From assembly GCA_902490585.1 (NCBI GenBank), contig CABUEI010000009.1, forward strand, positions 1 through 62,843: DNA of 62,843 bases. Direction: 5' to 3'. This stretch comes from an uncultured Oscillospiraceae bacterium (GTDB lineage: Bacteria; Bacillota; Clostridia; Oscillospirales; Ruminococcaceae). Position numbers and translations under genes: made by a program. The stretch's first letter is position 1. Each line of letters begins with the position of its first letter. Below the pieces are notes generated by a model, which did no database searches, had not been told where the DNA came from, and saw only the letters and a list, made by a program, of their open reading frames with translations. This document shows positions 51,846 to 61,079 of this stretch, piece by piece.

Positions 51846-53165
51846 TTACTTTTCTGTATTTATCAGCACGGTTGTTTTGTCCGTACTATCCTCTCCCACA
51901 CTCATAAGCTGTTTGTTTATCGCTCTTGTTCTTACGCCCACAAGTGTTTCCAGGTCGCTGTCCACCTGCTGTAAATGTTTCTTAGTCTTTGTCAGCACGT
52001 CCTCAAAGTTCTCGAACTCTTTCTTTACACTGCTCAGTATCTTCCATACCTCACTGCTTCGTTTCTGCACGGCAAGAGTACGGAAGCCCATATACAGCGA
52101 GTTCAGCAGTGCGGACATTGTGGACGGACCTGCTATGCTCACCTGATAGCCACGCTGTAGCTCTTCCACCAGCCCGAGCTTTACAACCTCGGCATACAGT
52201 CCCTCAAACGGCAGGAACATAACCGCAAAGTTTGTTGTGTACGGCGGACAGATATACTTGTCGTGGATATCCTTTGCACATTTCTTTATCGCCACAGCAA
52301 GTGCCTTTGACGCTTCTTCGATCATCACCTTATCGCCGCTGTCATAAGCGTTGCAAAGGGCAGTGTATGTATCACCGGGGAATTTCGAGTCGATCGGCAG
52401 ATACACCGTGTCGTCATTCTTACCGGGTAGCTTTACGGCAAACTCAACATGATTACGGCTGTCGGGAATTACCGCAACCTCGGTGTCATACTGTTCGGGG
52501 GCAAGAATATCCGAAAGGATAGCTCCGAGTTGCATCTCTCCGAGTATACCTCTGTTCTTGACGTTTGACAGAACTTTTTTCAGGTCACCTACACCTGCGG
52601 CAAGGCTCTGCATTTCACCCAGTCCGCTGTACACCTTGTTCAGCTGTTCGCTGACCGTTGCAAATGAACGGCTTATCTTATCATCAAGCGTAGTCTGAAG
52701 CTTTTCTCCGACCATTCCACGCATTTCTTCAAGCTGATTTTTGGTGTTTGCATTTATGTTACCGAGCTGTACAGCCATTTCATTACGCATATTCTGCATA
52801 TCGGCGGCGTTTCTTTGCTCAATGCTCTGAAGCCGCTGTTCAAACTGTGACAGCAGTCTTGCCGTACCCTCGGAGTTTTGCTTCTGCGTATCGGTAAGTG
52901 TACTTCCGAGATTTGTCACAAGGTTTACAAGCTCGGTTCTGAGTGCCGCTTCACTGCTTAGCCTGCTTGCCTGCACCGTGTCGAATTTTGCCGAAAGCTG
53001 TGCGGTACGTTCAGCAAGCATATCAAGCTGTGAAGCTGTCTGCTCGTCACTCTTTTTGTTGCCGCTGAGATTTTCGGCAAGCTTTTTCTGTGACAAAAGC
53101 ATTACAACCGATAAAATCAACAGTATCACGCTGACAGCGAGCGTTATTATAAGCAGTATTTCCAT
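51846..53165 (-). CDS. rmuC: DNA recombination protein RmuC
   Basis: 439 residues: an N-terminal membrane helix (2-25), a long coiled coil (about 30-190) and the RmuC nuclease-like domain with GILGEMQLGAILSDILAPEQYDTE, VEFAVKLPG, LPIDSKFPGDTY and FAVMFLPFEGLYAEV. RmuC limits recombination-dependent inversions in E. coli. It is a single gene. Confidence 0.93.
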   Translation of the reverse strand: MEILLIITLAVSVILLILSVVMLLSQKKLAENLSGNKKSDEQTASQLDMLAERTAQLSAKFDTVQASRLSSEAALRTELVNLVTNLGSTLTDTQKQNSEGTARLLSQFEQRLQSIEQRNAADMQNMRNEMAVQLGNINANTKNQLEEMRGMVGEKLQTTLDDKISRSFATVSEQLNKVYSGLGEMQSLAAGVGDLKKVLSNVKNRGILGEMQLGAILSDILAPEQYDTEVAVIPDSRNHVEFAVKLPGKNDDTVYLPIDSKFPGDTYTALCNAYDSGDKVMIEEASKALAVAIKKCAKDIHDKYICPPYTTNFAVMFLPFEGLYAEVVKLGLVEELQRGYQVSIAGPSTMSALLNSLYMGFRTLAVQKRSSEVWKILSSVKKEFENFEDVLTKTKKHLQQVDSDLETLVGVRTRAINKQLMSVGEDSTDKTTVLINTEK

Positions 53166-53332
53166 ATTCCTTGCTCCTTTGAATTGATACTATTATTATA
53201 ATTAAGTTTTCACGGCAGGTCAACGTTTTGTGAAAGTTCTGTACGGTTTATAGGACAGAAAAATACGGTCACCCTAAGATGACCGTATAAGTATTATTAT
53301 TCATTTCTTACTGTACTTGTATCGACGCTTTC

Positions 53333-54661
53333 TCACGCAACACCGAATCCGAGAATTTCAACATAGGTCTTTTTATCCTTGCCGCTTTGTGTAACAGGCT
53401 TTATGCTGACCTTATGTGTACCCTCCGTACCGGAATATGCAAGCGTGGCAACGGGGTTGTTCCAGCCGTCGTTTGCGCTTGTCGCATAGGTTGCGTAATT
53501 CTCGCCGTCAACCGTAAATTCAAGCGAACCGTATATCTTGCTGTTTGAGCACTTGTAAACGAGCATAAGGTTCTTTCCCGTGAACTCAAATTCCATAGGC
53601 TCACATTCGGACGGTAAGCCCTTATATGTCCAGCCGTCAGGGAAGCTTGTAAGCGTTTCCTTGTCTGTCGTAAATGTTCCGACAGAACTTATTGTCAGCT
53701 TGTCGGAAGAGTGTGTTCTGTCAACAAAGGTCATATCCGCAAATCTGTCGGAATATACCCATGTATCAGGCAGGGGAGTAATAGTTACATCACCCATTGT
53801 CTTTATCTTCTCGGTAGCCTTGTCGAACATATTCATGATAAGGTCGGCTGTCATCTGATGTCCCCACTCGTTAGGATGTGATTCATCATCCGAATAGTCC
53901 TCCCACTTCATTCTGCCCGTTTCAAATTCGTGTGACAGAACGTTGTTCAGCGATACCATAGGCAGACCGTAAGCCTTACCTACCTGCGACATATATTCCT
54001 CGCAGGTGTGACCGCTCTTTATAACCGTGAAGTACAGCGCAACGGCAGGCTGTTTTTCCTGCGAAAGAATTTTTCTCACCATAGCGTCATAGCTGTCCTT
54101 GTATATCTGGTCGTTACCGTCATTTACCGCAAACTCAACAAAAACCATATCGGGATTGTAATCCAGTACATCACGCTGAAGACGGATATTTCCCAGTACG
54201 CTCGGCGTACCGCTCAGTCCTGCATTGACATAGTTTATCTTTGTATCGGGATATTTTTCACAAAGGCGGTCGTATGTCAGCTTTGCCCAACATTTTTCAG
54301 GTCCTGCGGTAAGTCCCTCGGTGATGCTTCCGCCGATGAATGCTATGGTTACCTCCTGCTTGTTCTCAAGCTTTTCGATAAACTTCGACATTCTTTCAAG
54401 GTTGCCGAGATCCATAAGCGACCTTTCAACCATATTGTCATATATCTGCTCCTCGGTGAGCTTGCTCTCATCTATACTGCTTATTTCCGATGATTCGTCG
54501 GAACTGCCGTCTGTAGATTCCGATGCCGATGATGTTACCGATGTATCGGACGAACCGTCTGCCGATACGCCGGAACTGCCGCTTGTACCGTTGTTTGCAC
54601 AGCCTGCAAGTAAGGATGCACACAGTACAGCACATAAAGTTATCTTGATTTTTGAGTTCAT
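53333..54661 (-). CDS. SGNH/GDSL-hydrolase lipoprotein
   Basis: The frame opens at 54691, but ATG at 54661 follows GGAGG and gives a clean lipoprotein signal (LLAGC, Cys21). A Ser/Asp linker (25-65) follows. The SGNH fold has AFIGGSITEG (Ser112), NAGLSGT, FAVNDGND and DESHPNEWGHQ (catalytic Asp/His). A C-terminal ~130-residue beta-sandwich-like region may bind carbohydrate. Likely an esterase acting on cell-surface or plant polysaccharides; the substrate is not shown by sequence. Confidence 0.85.
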   Translation of the reverse strand: MNSKIKITLCAVLCASLLAGCANNGTSGSSGVSADGSSDTSVTSSASESTDGSSDESSEISSIDESKLTEEQIYDNMVERSLMDLGNLERMSKFIEKLENKQEVTIAFIGGSITEGLTAGPEKCWAKLTYDRLCEKYPDTKINYVNAGLSGTPSVLGNIRLQRDVLDYNPDMVFVEFAVNDGNDQIYKDSYDAMVRKILSQEKQPAVALYFTVIKSGHTCEEYMSQVGKAYGLPMVSLNNVLSHEFETGRMKWEDYSDDESHPNEWGHQMTADLIMNMFDKATEKIKTMGDVTITPLPDTWVYSDRFADMTFVDRTHSSDKLTISSVGTFTTDKETLTSFPDGWTYKGLPSECEPMEFEFTGKNLMLVYKCSNSKIYGSLEFTVDGENYATYATSANDGWNNPVATLAYSGTEGTHKVSIKPVTQSGKDKKTYVEILGFGVA

Positions 54662-54742
54662 GTTTTCCTCCGTCACACAAAAAATTATCAATATAATTAT
54701 ACATTAATAACGGGTAATAATCAACCGTTTTTACTCCCCGAA

Positions 54743-54902
54743 ACGATTAATTTCACTAAAATCCGACCGCAGTAATATACTATATAAACCGCCTGCCGTG
54801 CAAGCTCCGAATAGTTGTATAAATCCGTGCGGGCGGTTAAAAATAACCATGTACACAGAGATACGTTCAAAGCATTGCATTTAAACAGAAAGGAAGAAAA
54901 CC
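54743..54902. other. Region upstream of mazF with an inverted repeat
   Basis: AACCGCC (about 54789) and GGCGGTT (about 54832) form an imperfect long hairpin. No antitoxin gene fits in the space between the lipoprotein gene and mazF. Confidence 0.4.
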
Positions 54903-55256
54903 ATGCTTGTAAAAAGAGGAGAGATATATTACGCAGATTTAAGTCCCGTTGTCGGAAGTGAACAGGGCGGTATGCGTCCCGTACTTATTGTTCAAAACGA
55001 CGTCGGTAACCGCCACAGTCCGACCGTCATTGCCGCCGCTATAACAAGCCAGAAAGACAAATCCCGTCTTCCAACCCATATTTCCATAAACGCCGACCGT
55101 TGCGGTCTTGCAAAGGATTCGATAGTACTGCTCGAACAGGTGAGAACGCTCGATAAGCAACGGCTCAAAGAGCGTATGGGCGAGCTTGACGAGGGTGCAA
55201 TGAACAAGGTTGACAACGCACTTTCGGTAAGCTTCGGACTTTCGGGAAACGGTTAA
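54903..55256 (+). CDS. MazF/PemK-family endoribonuclease toxin
   Basis: 117 residues of the MazF (EndoA/NdoA) fold: RGEIYYADLSPVVGSEQGGMRPVLIVQND, AAITSQ, LPTHI and ILLEQVRTLDKQRL. It should cut single-stranded mRNA at short motifs. No mazE/ndoAI-like antitoxin lies upstream or downstream. In Bacillus the pair is adjacent, so this copy is an orphan or has a distant partner. The RBS AAAGGAAG is strong. Confidence 0.9.
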   Translation: MLVKRGEIYYADLSPVVGSEQGGMRPVLIVQNDVGNRHSPTVIAAAITSQKDKSRLPTHISINADRCGLAKDSIVLLEQVRTLDKQRLKERMGELDEGAMNKVDNALSVSFGLSGNG

Positions 55257-55394
55257 AAGTTAAACAGACGGAATATTACCTTAACGTTATGTAACGGTGT
55301 TACACAGCAACTCATGTTTCGGTCTATGTAATGGTTAACATTATAAGCCGGTTTAGCTAAAGCTACAAAATTCGGCACGTTTATGCTTTTTCGG

Positions 55395-55423
55395 TTGTAA
55401 AATCGTCTTTGTAATGGTACAAT
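55395..55423 (+). promoter_or_regulatory. Promoter of pfp
   Basis: TTGTAA (55395-55400) and TACAAT (55418-55423) are 17 nt apart, about 50 nt before the start codon. Confidence 0.6.
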
Positions 55424-55471
55424 AATTACGTTAATCACGCAGTAATGCGAAAAGGGAACGGAGAAAAGATA

Positions 55472-56674
55472 ATGAATATAGCTATTGCACAGTCGGGCGG
55501 TCCTACAGCGGCGATAAACTCTTCACTCTGCGGAGTGTTTGACGAGGCTGAAAAGTATAACGAGATCGACAGGATATACGGCTCGATAAACGGTATCGAG
55601 GGTATTTTAAACGACAATCTGATTGACCTCAAGGAAGTGCTTATCACCGAAAACGACAAGCAGTTACTGAAGCGCACACCCTCAACGGTGCTCGGCTCAT
55701 GCCGTTTCAAACTGAAAAACAGCAATGATGATGACAGCGACTACAAGCGTATCACCGAAACATTTGCAAAGCACGGCATAAAAGCGTTCTTCTATATCGG
55801 CGGTAACGACTCTATGGATACCGTAATGAAACTTGACGCTTATTTCAGAGAAAACCACATTGATATAAAAGTAGTCGGCGTGCCTAAGACAATAGACAAC
55901 GACTTACCCCTCACCGACCACACACCCGGTTTCGGCTCTGCGGCAAAATATGTTGCCACAACATTACAGGAAATAATCCGTGACAGCCGTGTATACTCTA
56001 TCCCGTCCGTTACAATAGTTGAAATAATGGGACGTGACGCAGGCTGGCTCACCGCATCGTCATGCGTACTCCGTGCAAACGGCGAACCTGCTCCCCACCT
56101 TATATATCTTCCCGAAAGCGACTTTTCGGAAGAGCGTTATCTTGAGGACGTAAAGAAAGCGTCCGAGAGATACAAGGCTGTTATCGTAGCCGTATCAGAA
56201 GGAATAGACTGCCTTGCAAGCCGTTCCGAGCTTACAGACGCATTCGGTCACAAATATCTGTCGGGTGTCGGCAAGTATCTTGAAGAGCTTACCCGTGACC
56301 ACATGGGTTGCAAGGTGCGTTCAATAGAGCTTAACGTAATGCAGAGATGCGGCTCTCACATATCATCGCTCACCGACCTTGACGAAGCGTGGAGAATAGG
56401 TGCGGCGGCTGTAAACGAGGCGCTGAAGTACGGCGGAAGTGGCGTGATGATGGGCTTCAAGCGTATCAGTAATAACCCCTACCGTGTCGGCATAACTCCG
56501 CTTGATGTAAGAGAATGTGCAAACAAGGCAAAATATTTCCCAAAGGAGTGGATCACTCCTGACGGAAACAATGTTACAATAGACGCTCTGAATTACTTCC
56601 TGCCTCTTATCCAGGGAGAGCCCAAGATAGATTACCTCAACGGTATTCCCGTACATTTCAGACTTGATCAGTAG
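55472..56674 (+). CDS. pfp: Pyrophosphate-type 6-phosphofructokinase
   Basis: Phosphorylates fructose 6-phosphate, probably with pyrophosphate. ATG at 55472 is chosen over the upstream in-frame ATG at 55445 because GGAG precedes it and MNIAIAQSGGPTAAIN is the usual N-terminus. In the 400-residue product the donor loop reads GGNDS (110-114, Asp113) and the substrate loop PKTIDND (138-144, Lys139). Asp and Lys at these two places mark the PPi enzymes, whereas ATP enzymes have Gly. IMGRDAGWL binds sugar phosphate. Confidence 0.9.
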   Translation: MNIAIAQSGGPTAAINSSLCGVFDEAEKYNEIDRIYGSINGIEGILNDNLIDLKEVLITENDKQLLKRTPSTVLGSCRFKLKNSNDDDSDYKRITETFAKHGIKAFFYIGGNDSMDTVMKLDAYFRENHIDIKVVGVPKTIDNDLPLTDHTPGFGSAAKYVATTLQEIIRDSRVYSIPSVTIVEIMGRDAGWLTASSCVLRANGEPAPHLIYLPESDFSEERYLEDVKKASERYKAVIVAVSEGIDCLASRSELTDAFGHKYLSGVGKYLEELTRDHMGCKVRSIELNVMQRCGSHISSLTDLDEAWRIGAAAVNEALKYGGSGVMMGFKRISNNPYRVGITPLDVRECANKAKYFPKEWITPDGNNVTIDALNYFLPLIQGEPKIDYLNGIPVHFRLDQ

Positions 56675-56783
56675 AAGATAAAAACAGCAAAACCGAGTCC
56701 GATTTTTAATTTTACAGTTGATTTTTTCACAAATATGATGATATAATGCAAATAAGCAATATAACCTATAGGGAGGAATAAAT

Positions 56784-57419
56784 ATGGGCTTATTTGATTT
56801 TTTATTCGATGTCGGAAGTGTTGTTTTTGATTCGCTTTTGGATTCTGCAACTGAAAACTACAATCGCAAGTGTAAGGAAGTAAACCGCAAAGTTAAAGAT
56901 TATAACCGTAAAATAGACGAATACGAACGAAACGGTGGTGACAAGCAGAAAGTAGCACAGGCTCGTGCAAAAGTTGCCAACATTACAACCAAAACTCGTT
57001 CAACTGATGCACAGTTCGCCTCTAACGCCGAAGGAATGGATAAATCACCTTCCGATTTTCAGTGTGTAAGGAATGTTCCTCTCAGTTCTGCGATCGATAT
57101 GGCTGACGATCAGCCCGGTGTATATATACTGTACCTGAACGGAAAGGTGATGAAATGCGGCAGAGCCGCCTACAGTAATGGCGTAAGGTGGAGATTGTCA
57201 CAGTATTATAATCTTAATTACGATAACAGGGCAAGACGCGGTGAATACTGGTCGGTAAGCGAAGAAAACCGCGATAACATCACCGTTTCGTGGCAGTGCT
57301 GTCCCCAAGCAGTGTGTCAGGAGCTTGAATACAAACTGTTTGAAAAATACGGAAAAGGTCCTTGGGCACACAGGGCACCAAAATTCTGTACAGACGATAG
57401 ATGGAAATTGCTTATATAG
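56784..57419 (+). CDS. Coiled-coil protein with GIY-YIG-like domain
   Basis: 211 residues. A hydrophobic N-terminus (1-20) is followed by a charged coiled coil (about 25-70). From residue 110 the pattern PGVYILYLNGKVMKCGRA with GVRWRLSQYY and a later Glu (CQELEY, Glu180/182) matches the GIY-YIG nuclease fold. GVY is at 112-114, KCG stands for YIG (124-126), and Arg135/137 and Glu take the catalytic places. The Tyr of YIG is missing, so activity is uncertain. GGGAGG is the RBS. A hypothetical protein next door has no clear link. Confidence 0.6.
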   Translation: MGLFDFLFDVGSVVFDSLLDSATENYNRKCKEVNRKVKDYNRKIDEYERNGGDKQKVAQARAKVANITTKTRSTDAQFASNAEGMDKSPSDFQCVRNVPLSSAIDMADDQPGVYILYLNGKVMKCGRAAYSNGVRWRLSQYYNLNYDNRARRGEYWSVSEENRDNITVSWQCCPQAVCQELEYKLFEKYGKGPWAHRAPKFCTDDRWKLLI

Positions 57420-57420
57420 A

Positions 57421-57466
57421 ATACGAATAACGGGTATCGGTAAAAACCGATACCCGTTATTCGTAT
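57421..57466. terminator. Perfect 21-bp hairpin, bidirectional terminator
   Basis: 57421-57441 and 57446-57466 are exact complements around AAAA. It lies between convergent genes; the plus strand continues TTTCAA. An unusually long perfect stem for a terminator. Confidence 0.75.
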
Positions 57467-57476
57467 TTCAACTCTT

Positions 57477-57893
57477 TCAGTCAAAGCTTGTTATCTGAGG
57501 ATTTCTGCAATGCTGAAGAAGATACAGCACTTCCTCACTCTTTACAAAGTAAGACTGCGAATAAGTATCATCGACATAGAAATCAAGCAGGAACTTATCT
57601 TCCCACTCGTGAAGCGATACCTTGAGCTTTTCCTTTATCCCGTCATACTTGTCGCCGAACAACGCTCTCAGTCCCTTGCCTCTGCGTAAGAAGCCGTAAA
57701 CGAACATTGCTCCCCGGAAACACGGTAAAAGCTGTGAGTAGATCGGTGAATCACGTCTGAACTCGATAACCACTTTCTGCTCGGTGAGCCCTCCGGGAGC
57801 GTCCCTGTCCTCAGGGAGCACTGTTCTGAACTTTTCGGGCGGCATTATCGTGCCGAGCTCGATGAATTCTACGTTTTCATAGGGTGCTGTCAT
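57477..57893 (-). CDS. Hypothetical protein
   Basis: 138 residues, not recognised. Mixed alpha/beta with no signal or membrane segment. The middle is basic (FLRRGKGLRALFG), and the end KSEEVLYLLQHCRNPQITSFD is helical. It has its own promoter and RBS (GAAAGGAAG), so it is probably real. Confidence 0.6.
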   Translation of the reverse strand: MTAPYENVEFIELGTIMPPEKFRTVLPEDRDAPGGLTEQKVVIEFRRDSPIYSQLLPCFRGAMFVYGFLRRGKGLRALFGDKYDGIKEKLKVSLHEWEDKFLLDFYVDDTYSQSYFVKSEEVLYLLQHCRNPQITSFD

Positions 57894-57938
57894 AATATAT
57901 CCTTCCTTTCGTCTTCATATAAAACTATCGATGTCTTT

Positions 57939-57967
57939 ATTATATATGTGCCGTTCTGTCAGTTCAA
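57939..57967 (-). promoter_or_regulatory. Promoter of the hypothetical gene
   Basis: On the minus strand TTGAAC (57967-57962) and TATAAT (57944-57939) are 17 nt apart. Confidence 0.7.
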
Positions 57968-58027
57968 CGAGCGGACGCACAATATACTTAAACTATGGCA
58001 CAGCTTACAGAAACTCTTTTATAAAGA

Positions 58028-58315
58028 ATGAAATATAACCGTCCGTCCTGCCCCGAAAAGTTCCGTGACATCGCAATAGCGATGGGCGAGAATGTCGAGG
58101 GCTTATCAGTAAGAGAGGCAAGTATAGCGGCAGTTGAAGCTATCGCCGCAATAGCGGACGAAACGGGACTTCCGAAGCTGCTTTCTTCACAGGGAGTAAC
58201 AGAGGACAAGATACCGACTCTTGCAAAGGACGCATTCGCCGCAGGAAGTACGGCTAACAACCCCAGAGTTCCCACAGTAGAAGAAATCGAAACGATATAT
58301 AAAAGTATTTTCTGA
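58028..58315 (+). pseudogene. C-terminal remnant of an iron-containing alcohol dehydrogenase
   Basis: 95 codons that match only the last quarter of Fe-ADH enzymes (~380 residues): FRDIAIAMGENVEGL, EAIAAIADETGLPKLL, then NNPRVPTVEEIETIYKSIF. The coenzyme and iron-binding domains are absent, and an in-frame stop lies two codons before the ATG. It is probably the leftover of a deletion. It sits 21 bp before the aminotransferase gene. Confidence 0.85.
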
Positions 58316-58336
58316 TAAAAGAAAGGAAGAAACAGT

Positions 58337-59674
58337 ATGAGATACGGATTCAAAAACGCAGAAGAGGTAAAGGAAACCTCGCTGAAGTACAATCTTCATT
58401 CATGGAGCGTTCAGGGTAAGCTTAATCCTGCTGTAGTAGAAAAGGCAGAAGGCATCTACTACTACACCGCAGACGGCAAGAAAATGGCTGATATGTCAAG
58501 CCAGCTGGTAAACCTGAATGTCGGCTACGGCAACAAGGATATTATCGACGCTATCAAGGAGCAGGCAGAAAAGCTTGCATACATCAGCCCGGCTTACGCT
58601 ATCGACTGCCGTTCAAAGCTTGCAGAGATGGTCGTAAAGGTCGCTCCGAAGAATATGGGCAAGGTATTCTTCACCTTAGGCGGCGCAGACGCTAACGAGA
58701 ATGCAATAAAGATAGCAAAGCTGGTTACAGGCAGATACAAGATATTCTCAAGATACCGTGCATATCACGGAAGCTCATTCGGCGCAGGTAACCTGACAGG
58801 CGAACCCAGAAGATATACTCTTGAACCCGGTATCCCCGGCTTCGTAAAGTTTACAGATCCTTATCTGTATCACGCTCCGTTCCCCTTTGAGAGCGAAGAA
58901 CAGGCTACGGAGTATTATCTCGGACAACTCCGTGACCAGATCATATACGAAAATCCCGATGCGGTTGCCGCTATCGTAATGGAGTCGGTAACAGGCTCCA
59001 ACGGTATCATCATTCCGCCCAAAGGCTACTTACAGGGTGTACGCAAGATATGCGACGAGTTCGGCATTATGATGGTCTGCGATGAGGTAATGGCAGGCTG
59101 GGGCAGAACAGGCGAATACTTTGCTTGCGAAAACTGGGGCATCGAGCCTGATATGATCACATTTGCAAAGGGTGTTACCTGCGGATATGCTCCTCTCGGC
59201 GGCGTTATCGTAAGTAAAAAGATTGCAGAGTTCTTCGATACGCACAAGCTCGACTGCGGTCTTACATATTCAGCTCACCCCCTCGGCTGTGCCGCAGGTG
59301 TTGCTTGCCTTAACTTCTACGAGAAAGAACACATCATGGACAAGGTAAAGGAACGTGGCAAGCAGTTAGGCGCTCTGCTTGAAGATATCAAGGCAAAGCA
59401 CAAGAGCGTAGGCGATGTACGTTACATAGGCTTGTTCTCCTGCGTAGAGCTTACAAAGGATAAAGCTACTCACGAACCCCTTGTTCCTTTCGGTAAGGAC
59501 CCCGAGGGTATCATGGGCAAGATAGTAGGAATGTTAAAGGCTAAAGGTTTCAACACATATTCACACGAGGCTTGCATATTCGTTTGCCCGCCTCTTATCA
59601 TCACAGAAGAAGAGCTCGCAGAGAATATGGCAATACTTGACGAAGTTCTGACAGAAGTAGACAAGATGGTCTGA
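58337..59674 (+). CDS. Class III aminotransferase, candidate beta-alanine aminotransferase
   Basis: 445 residues of PLP fold type I: FFTLGGADANENAIK (112-126), VCDEVMAGWGRTG (Asp249) and Lys278 in ITFAKGVTCGYAPLGG. Family members use beta-alanine, taurine, 4-aminobutyrate or similar omega-amino acids. Next to dihydropyrimidinase, beta-alanine or beta-aminoisobutyrate from pyrimidine breakdown is the likely substrate. The exact specificity is inferred. Good RBS (AAAGGAAG). Confidence 0.85.
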   Translation: MRYGFKNAEEVKETSLKYNLHSWSVQGKLNPAVVEKAEGIYYYTADGKKMADMSSQLVNLNVGYGNKDIIDAIKEQAEKLAYISPAYAIDCRSKLAEMVVKVAPKNMGKVFFTLGGADANENAIKIAKLVTGRYKIFSRYRAYHGSSFGAGNLTGEPRRYTLEPGIPGFVKFTDPYLYHAPFPFESEEQATEYYLGQLRDQIIYENPDAVAAIVMESVTGSNGIIIPPKGYLQGVRKICDEFGIMMVCDEVMAGWGRTGEYFACENWGIEPDMITFAKGVTCGYAPLGGVIVSKKIAEFFDTHKLDCGLTYSAHPLGCAAGVACLNFYEKEHIMDKVKERGKQLGALLEDIKAKHKSVGDVRYIGLFSCVELTKDKATHEPLVPFGKDPEGIMGKIVGMLKAKGFNTYSHEACIFVCPPLIITEEELAENMAILDEVLTEVDKMV

Positions 59675-59717
59675 TAATTCGATAAACAACAGTTATAACA
59701 GGAAAGGACGGTAAGTT

Positions 59718-61079
59718 ATGGATCTCATAATCAAAAACGGTACGATAGTTTCACCAACGGCTACATTCAAGGCCGATGTGTGCGTGGATAAGGGCAAGAT
59801 AGTTGCTATAACGGCAGATGCCGGCACAGATGCAAACAATGTCGTTGACGCAAGCGGCAAGATGGTACTCCCCGGTGCTATTGATGCACATACCCACCTC
59901 GCAATGCCTTTCGGCGGCACGATCTCATCAGATGACTACTACGCAGGTACAAGAGCGGCTGCCTGCGGCGGTACAACAACTGTATTTGACTTTGTCTTAC
60001 AGGATTTCGGCGAAACAATGGTCGATGCGGTAAAACGCCGTGACGCAATGTGCGCTCCCGATGCAGCAGTCGATTACGCTTTCCACGTTGCCGTAAAGGA
60101 CGTATCAAACGGACTGCTTGACACTATCGAGGACGCAGTAAACTACGGTGTATCTTCATTCAAGGTATTCATGGTATACGACTTCGGTGTAACGGACGGC
60201 GTATTCTACAAGGTTCTCGAAAAGGCAAAATTCTGCGGTGCCATGATCTCTGTGCACGCAGAAAACAAACAGCTTATAGACGTTCTGACAGAGCGTTATC
60301 TCTCTGAGGGCAAGACAAGCGCATGGTATCACTACATGAGCCGCCCCGAATTTGTAGAGGGCGAAGCCGATATCAGAGCTATCCAGCTTGCTAAAAGCCT
60401 TGATTCAAAGCTGTACATCGTACACCTTGCAAACAAAGAGGGTATCGAAGCGGTTGAAAGAGCAAGAAACGAGGGTTACGAGATATATGCCGAAACCTGT
60501 CCGCAGTATCTTGAATTTACCTCCGAGGTATATAAGAGAGCAGACGGCAGAAACTTTGTATGCTCGCCTCCGATGAAGGGCGAGGAAAGCAGACTCGCTC
60601 TTTGGGAAGCTATAAAGAAAGGTCTTATCACAACAATTGCTACCGACCACTGCCCGTTCCAGTCATACGAAAAGGACTGGGGCAAGGACGATTTCACAAA
60701 GATCCCCAACGGTTGCGCCGGTATCGAGAATATGTACCCCTATATGCTTTCAGCCGCTAACGAGGGCAAGATCACATTCAACAAGGCTGTTGAGCTTTGC
60801 TCATACAACCCCGCAAAGATTTTCGGTTGCGATGCCAAAGGTGCAATTGAAGTCGGAAAGGACGCAGATATAGTTATCTACGATCCCACAAAGGACTTCA
60901 CTATTACAAACGACAAGATGCACAGCGACTGCGACCACACAATCTGGGAGGGTGTAAAAGTCAAGGGTTATCCCGAAGCTACCTACTCAAGAGGCAAGCT
61001 TGTATTCAAGGACGGCGAGTTCTTAGGCGAGCGTGGCTGGGGCAAGTTCATCAAGAGAAGCTCAAGCGGTAACTTATAA
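59718..61079 (+). CDS. hydA: Dihydropyrimidinase (D-hydantoinase)
   Basis: Opens the ring of dihydrouracil or dihydrothymine. 453 residues of amidohydrolase fold: GAIDAHTHLAMPFGG (metal His58, His60), carboxylated Lys149 in SSFKVFMVY, His180 in SVHAEN, His236 in YIVHLANK and Asp310 in TDHCPF. It follows the aminotransferase by 43 bp (RBS GGAAAGGA). Placed between an aminotransferase and dihydropyrimidine dehydrogenase, it is better read as dihydropyrimidinase than as allantoinase. Confidence 0.92.
   Translation: MDLIIKNGTIVSPTATFKADVCVDKGKIVAITADAGTDANNVVDASGKMVLPGAIDAHTHLAMPFGGTISSDDYYAGTRAAACGGTTTVFDFVLQDFGETMVDAVKRRDAMCAPDAAVDYAFHVAVKDVSNGLLDTIEDAVNYGVSSFKVFMVYDFGVTDGVFYKVLEKAKFCGAMISVHAENKQLIDVLTERYLSEGKTSAWYHYMSRPEFVEGEADIRAIQLAKSLDSKLYIVHLANKEGIEAVERARNEGYEIYAETCPQYLEFTSEVYKRADGRNFVCSPPMKGEESRLALWEAIKKGLITTIATDHCPFQSYEKDWGKDDFTKIPNGCAGIENMYPYMLSAANEGKITFNKAVELCSYNPAKIFGCDAKGAIEVGKDADIVIYDPTKDFTITNDKMHSDCDHTIWEGVKVKGYPEATYSRGKLVFKDGEFLGERGWGKFIKRSSSGNL

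Noticed and set aside
59718..61079. Allantoinase
   Set aside because: Neighbouring PreA and aminotransferase point to pyrimidine breakdown, and the sequence fits dihydropyrimidinase throughout.
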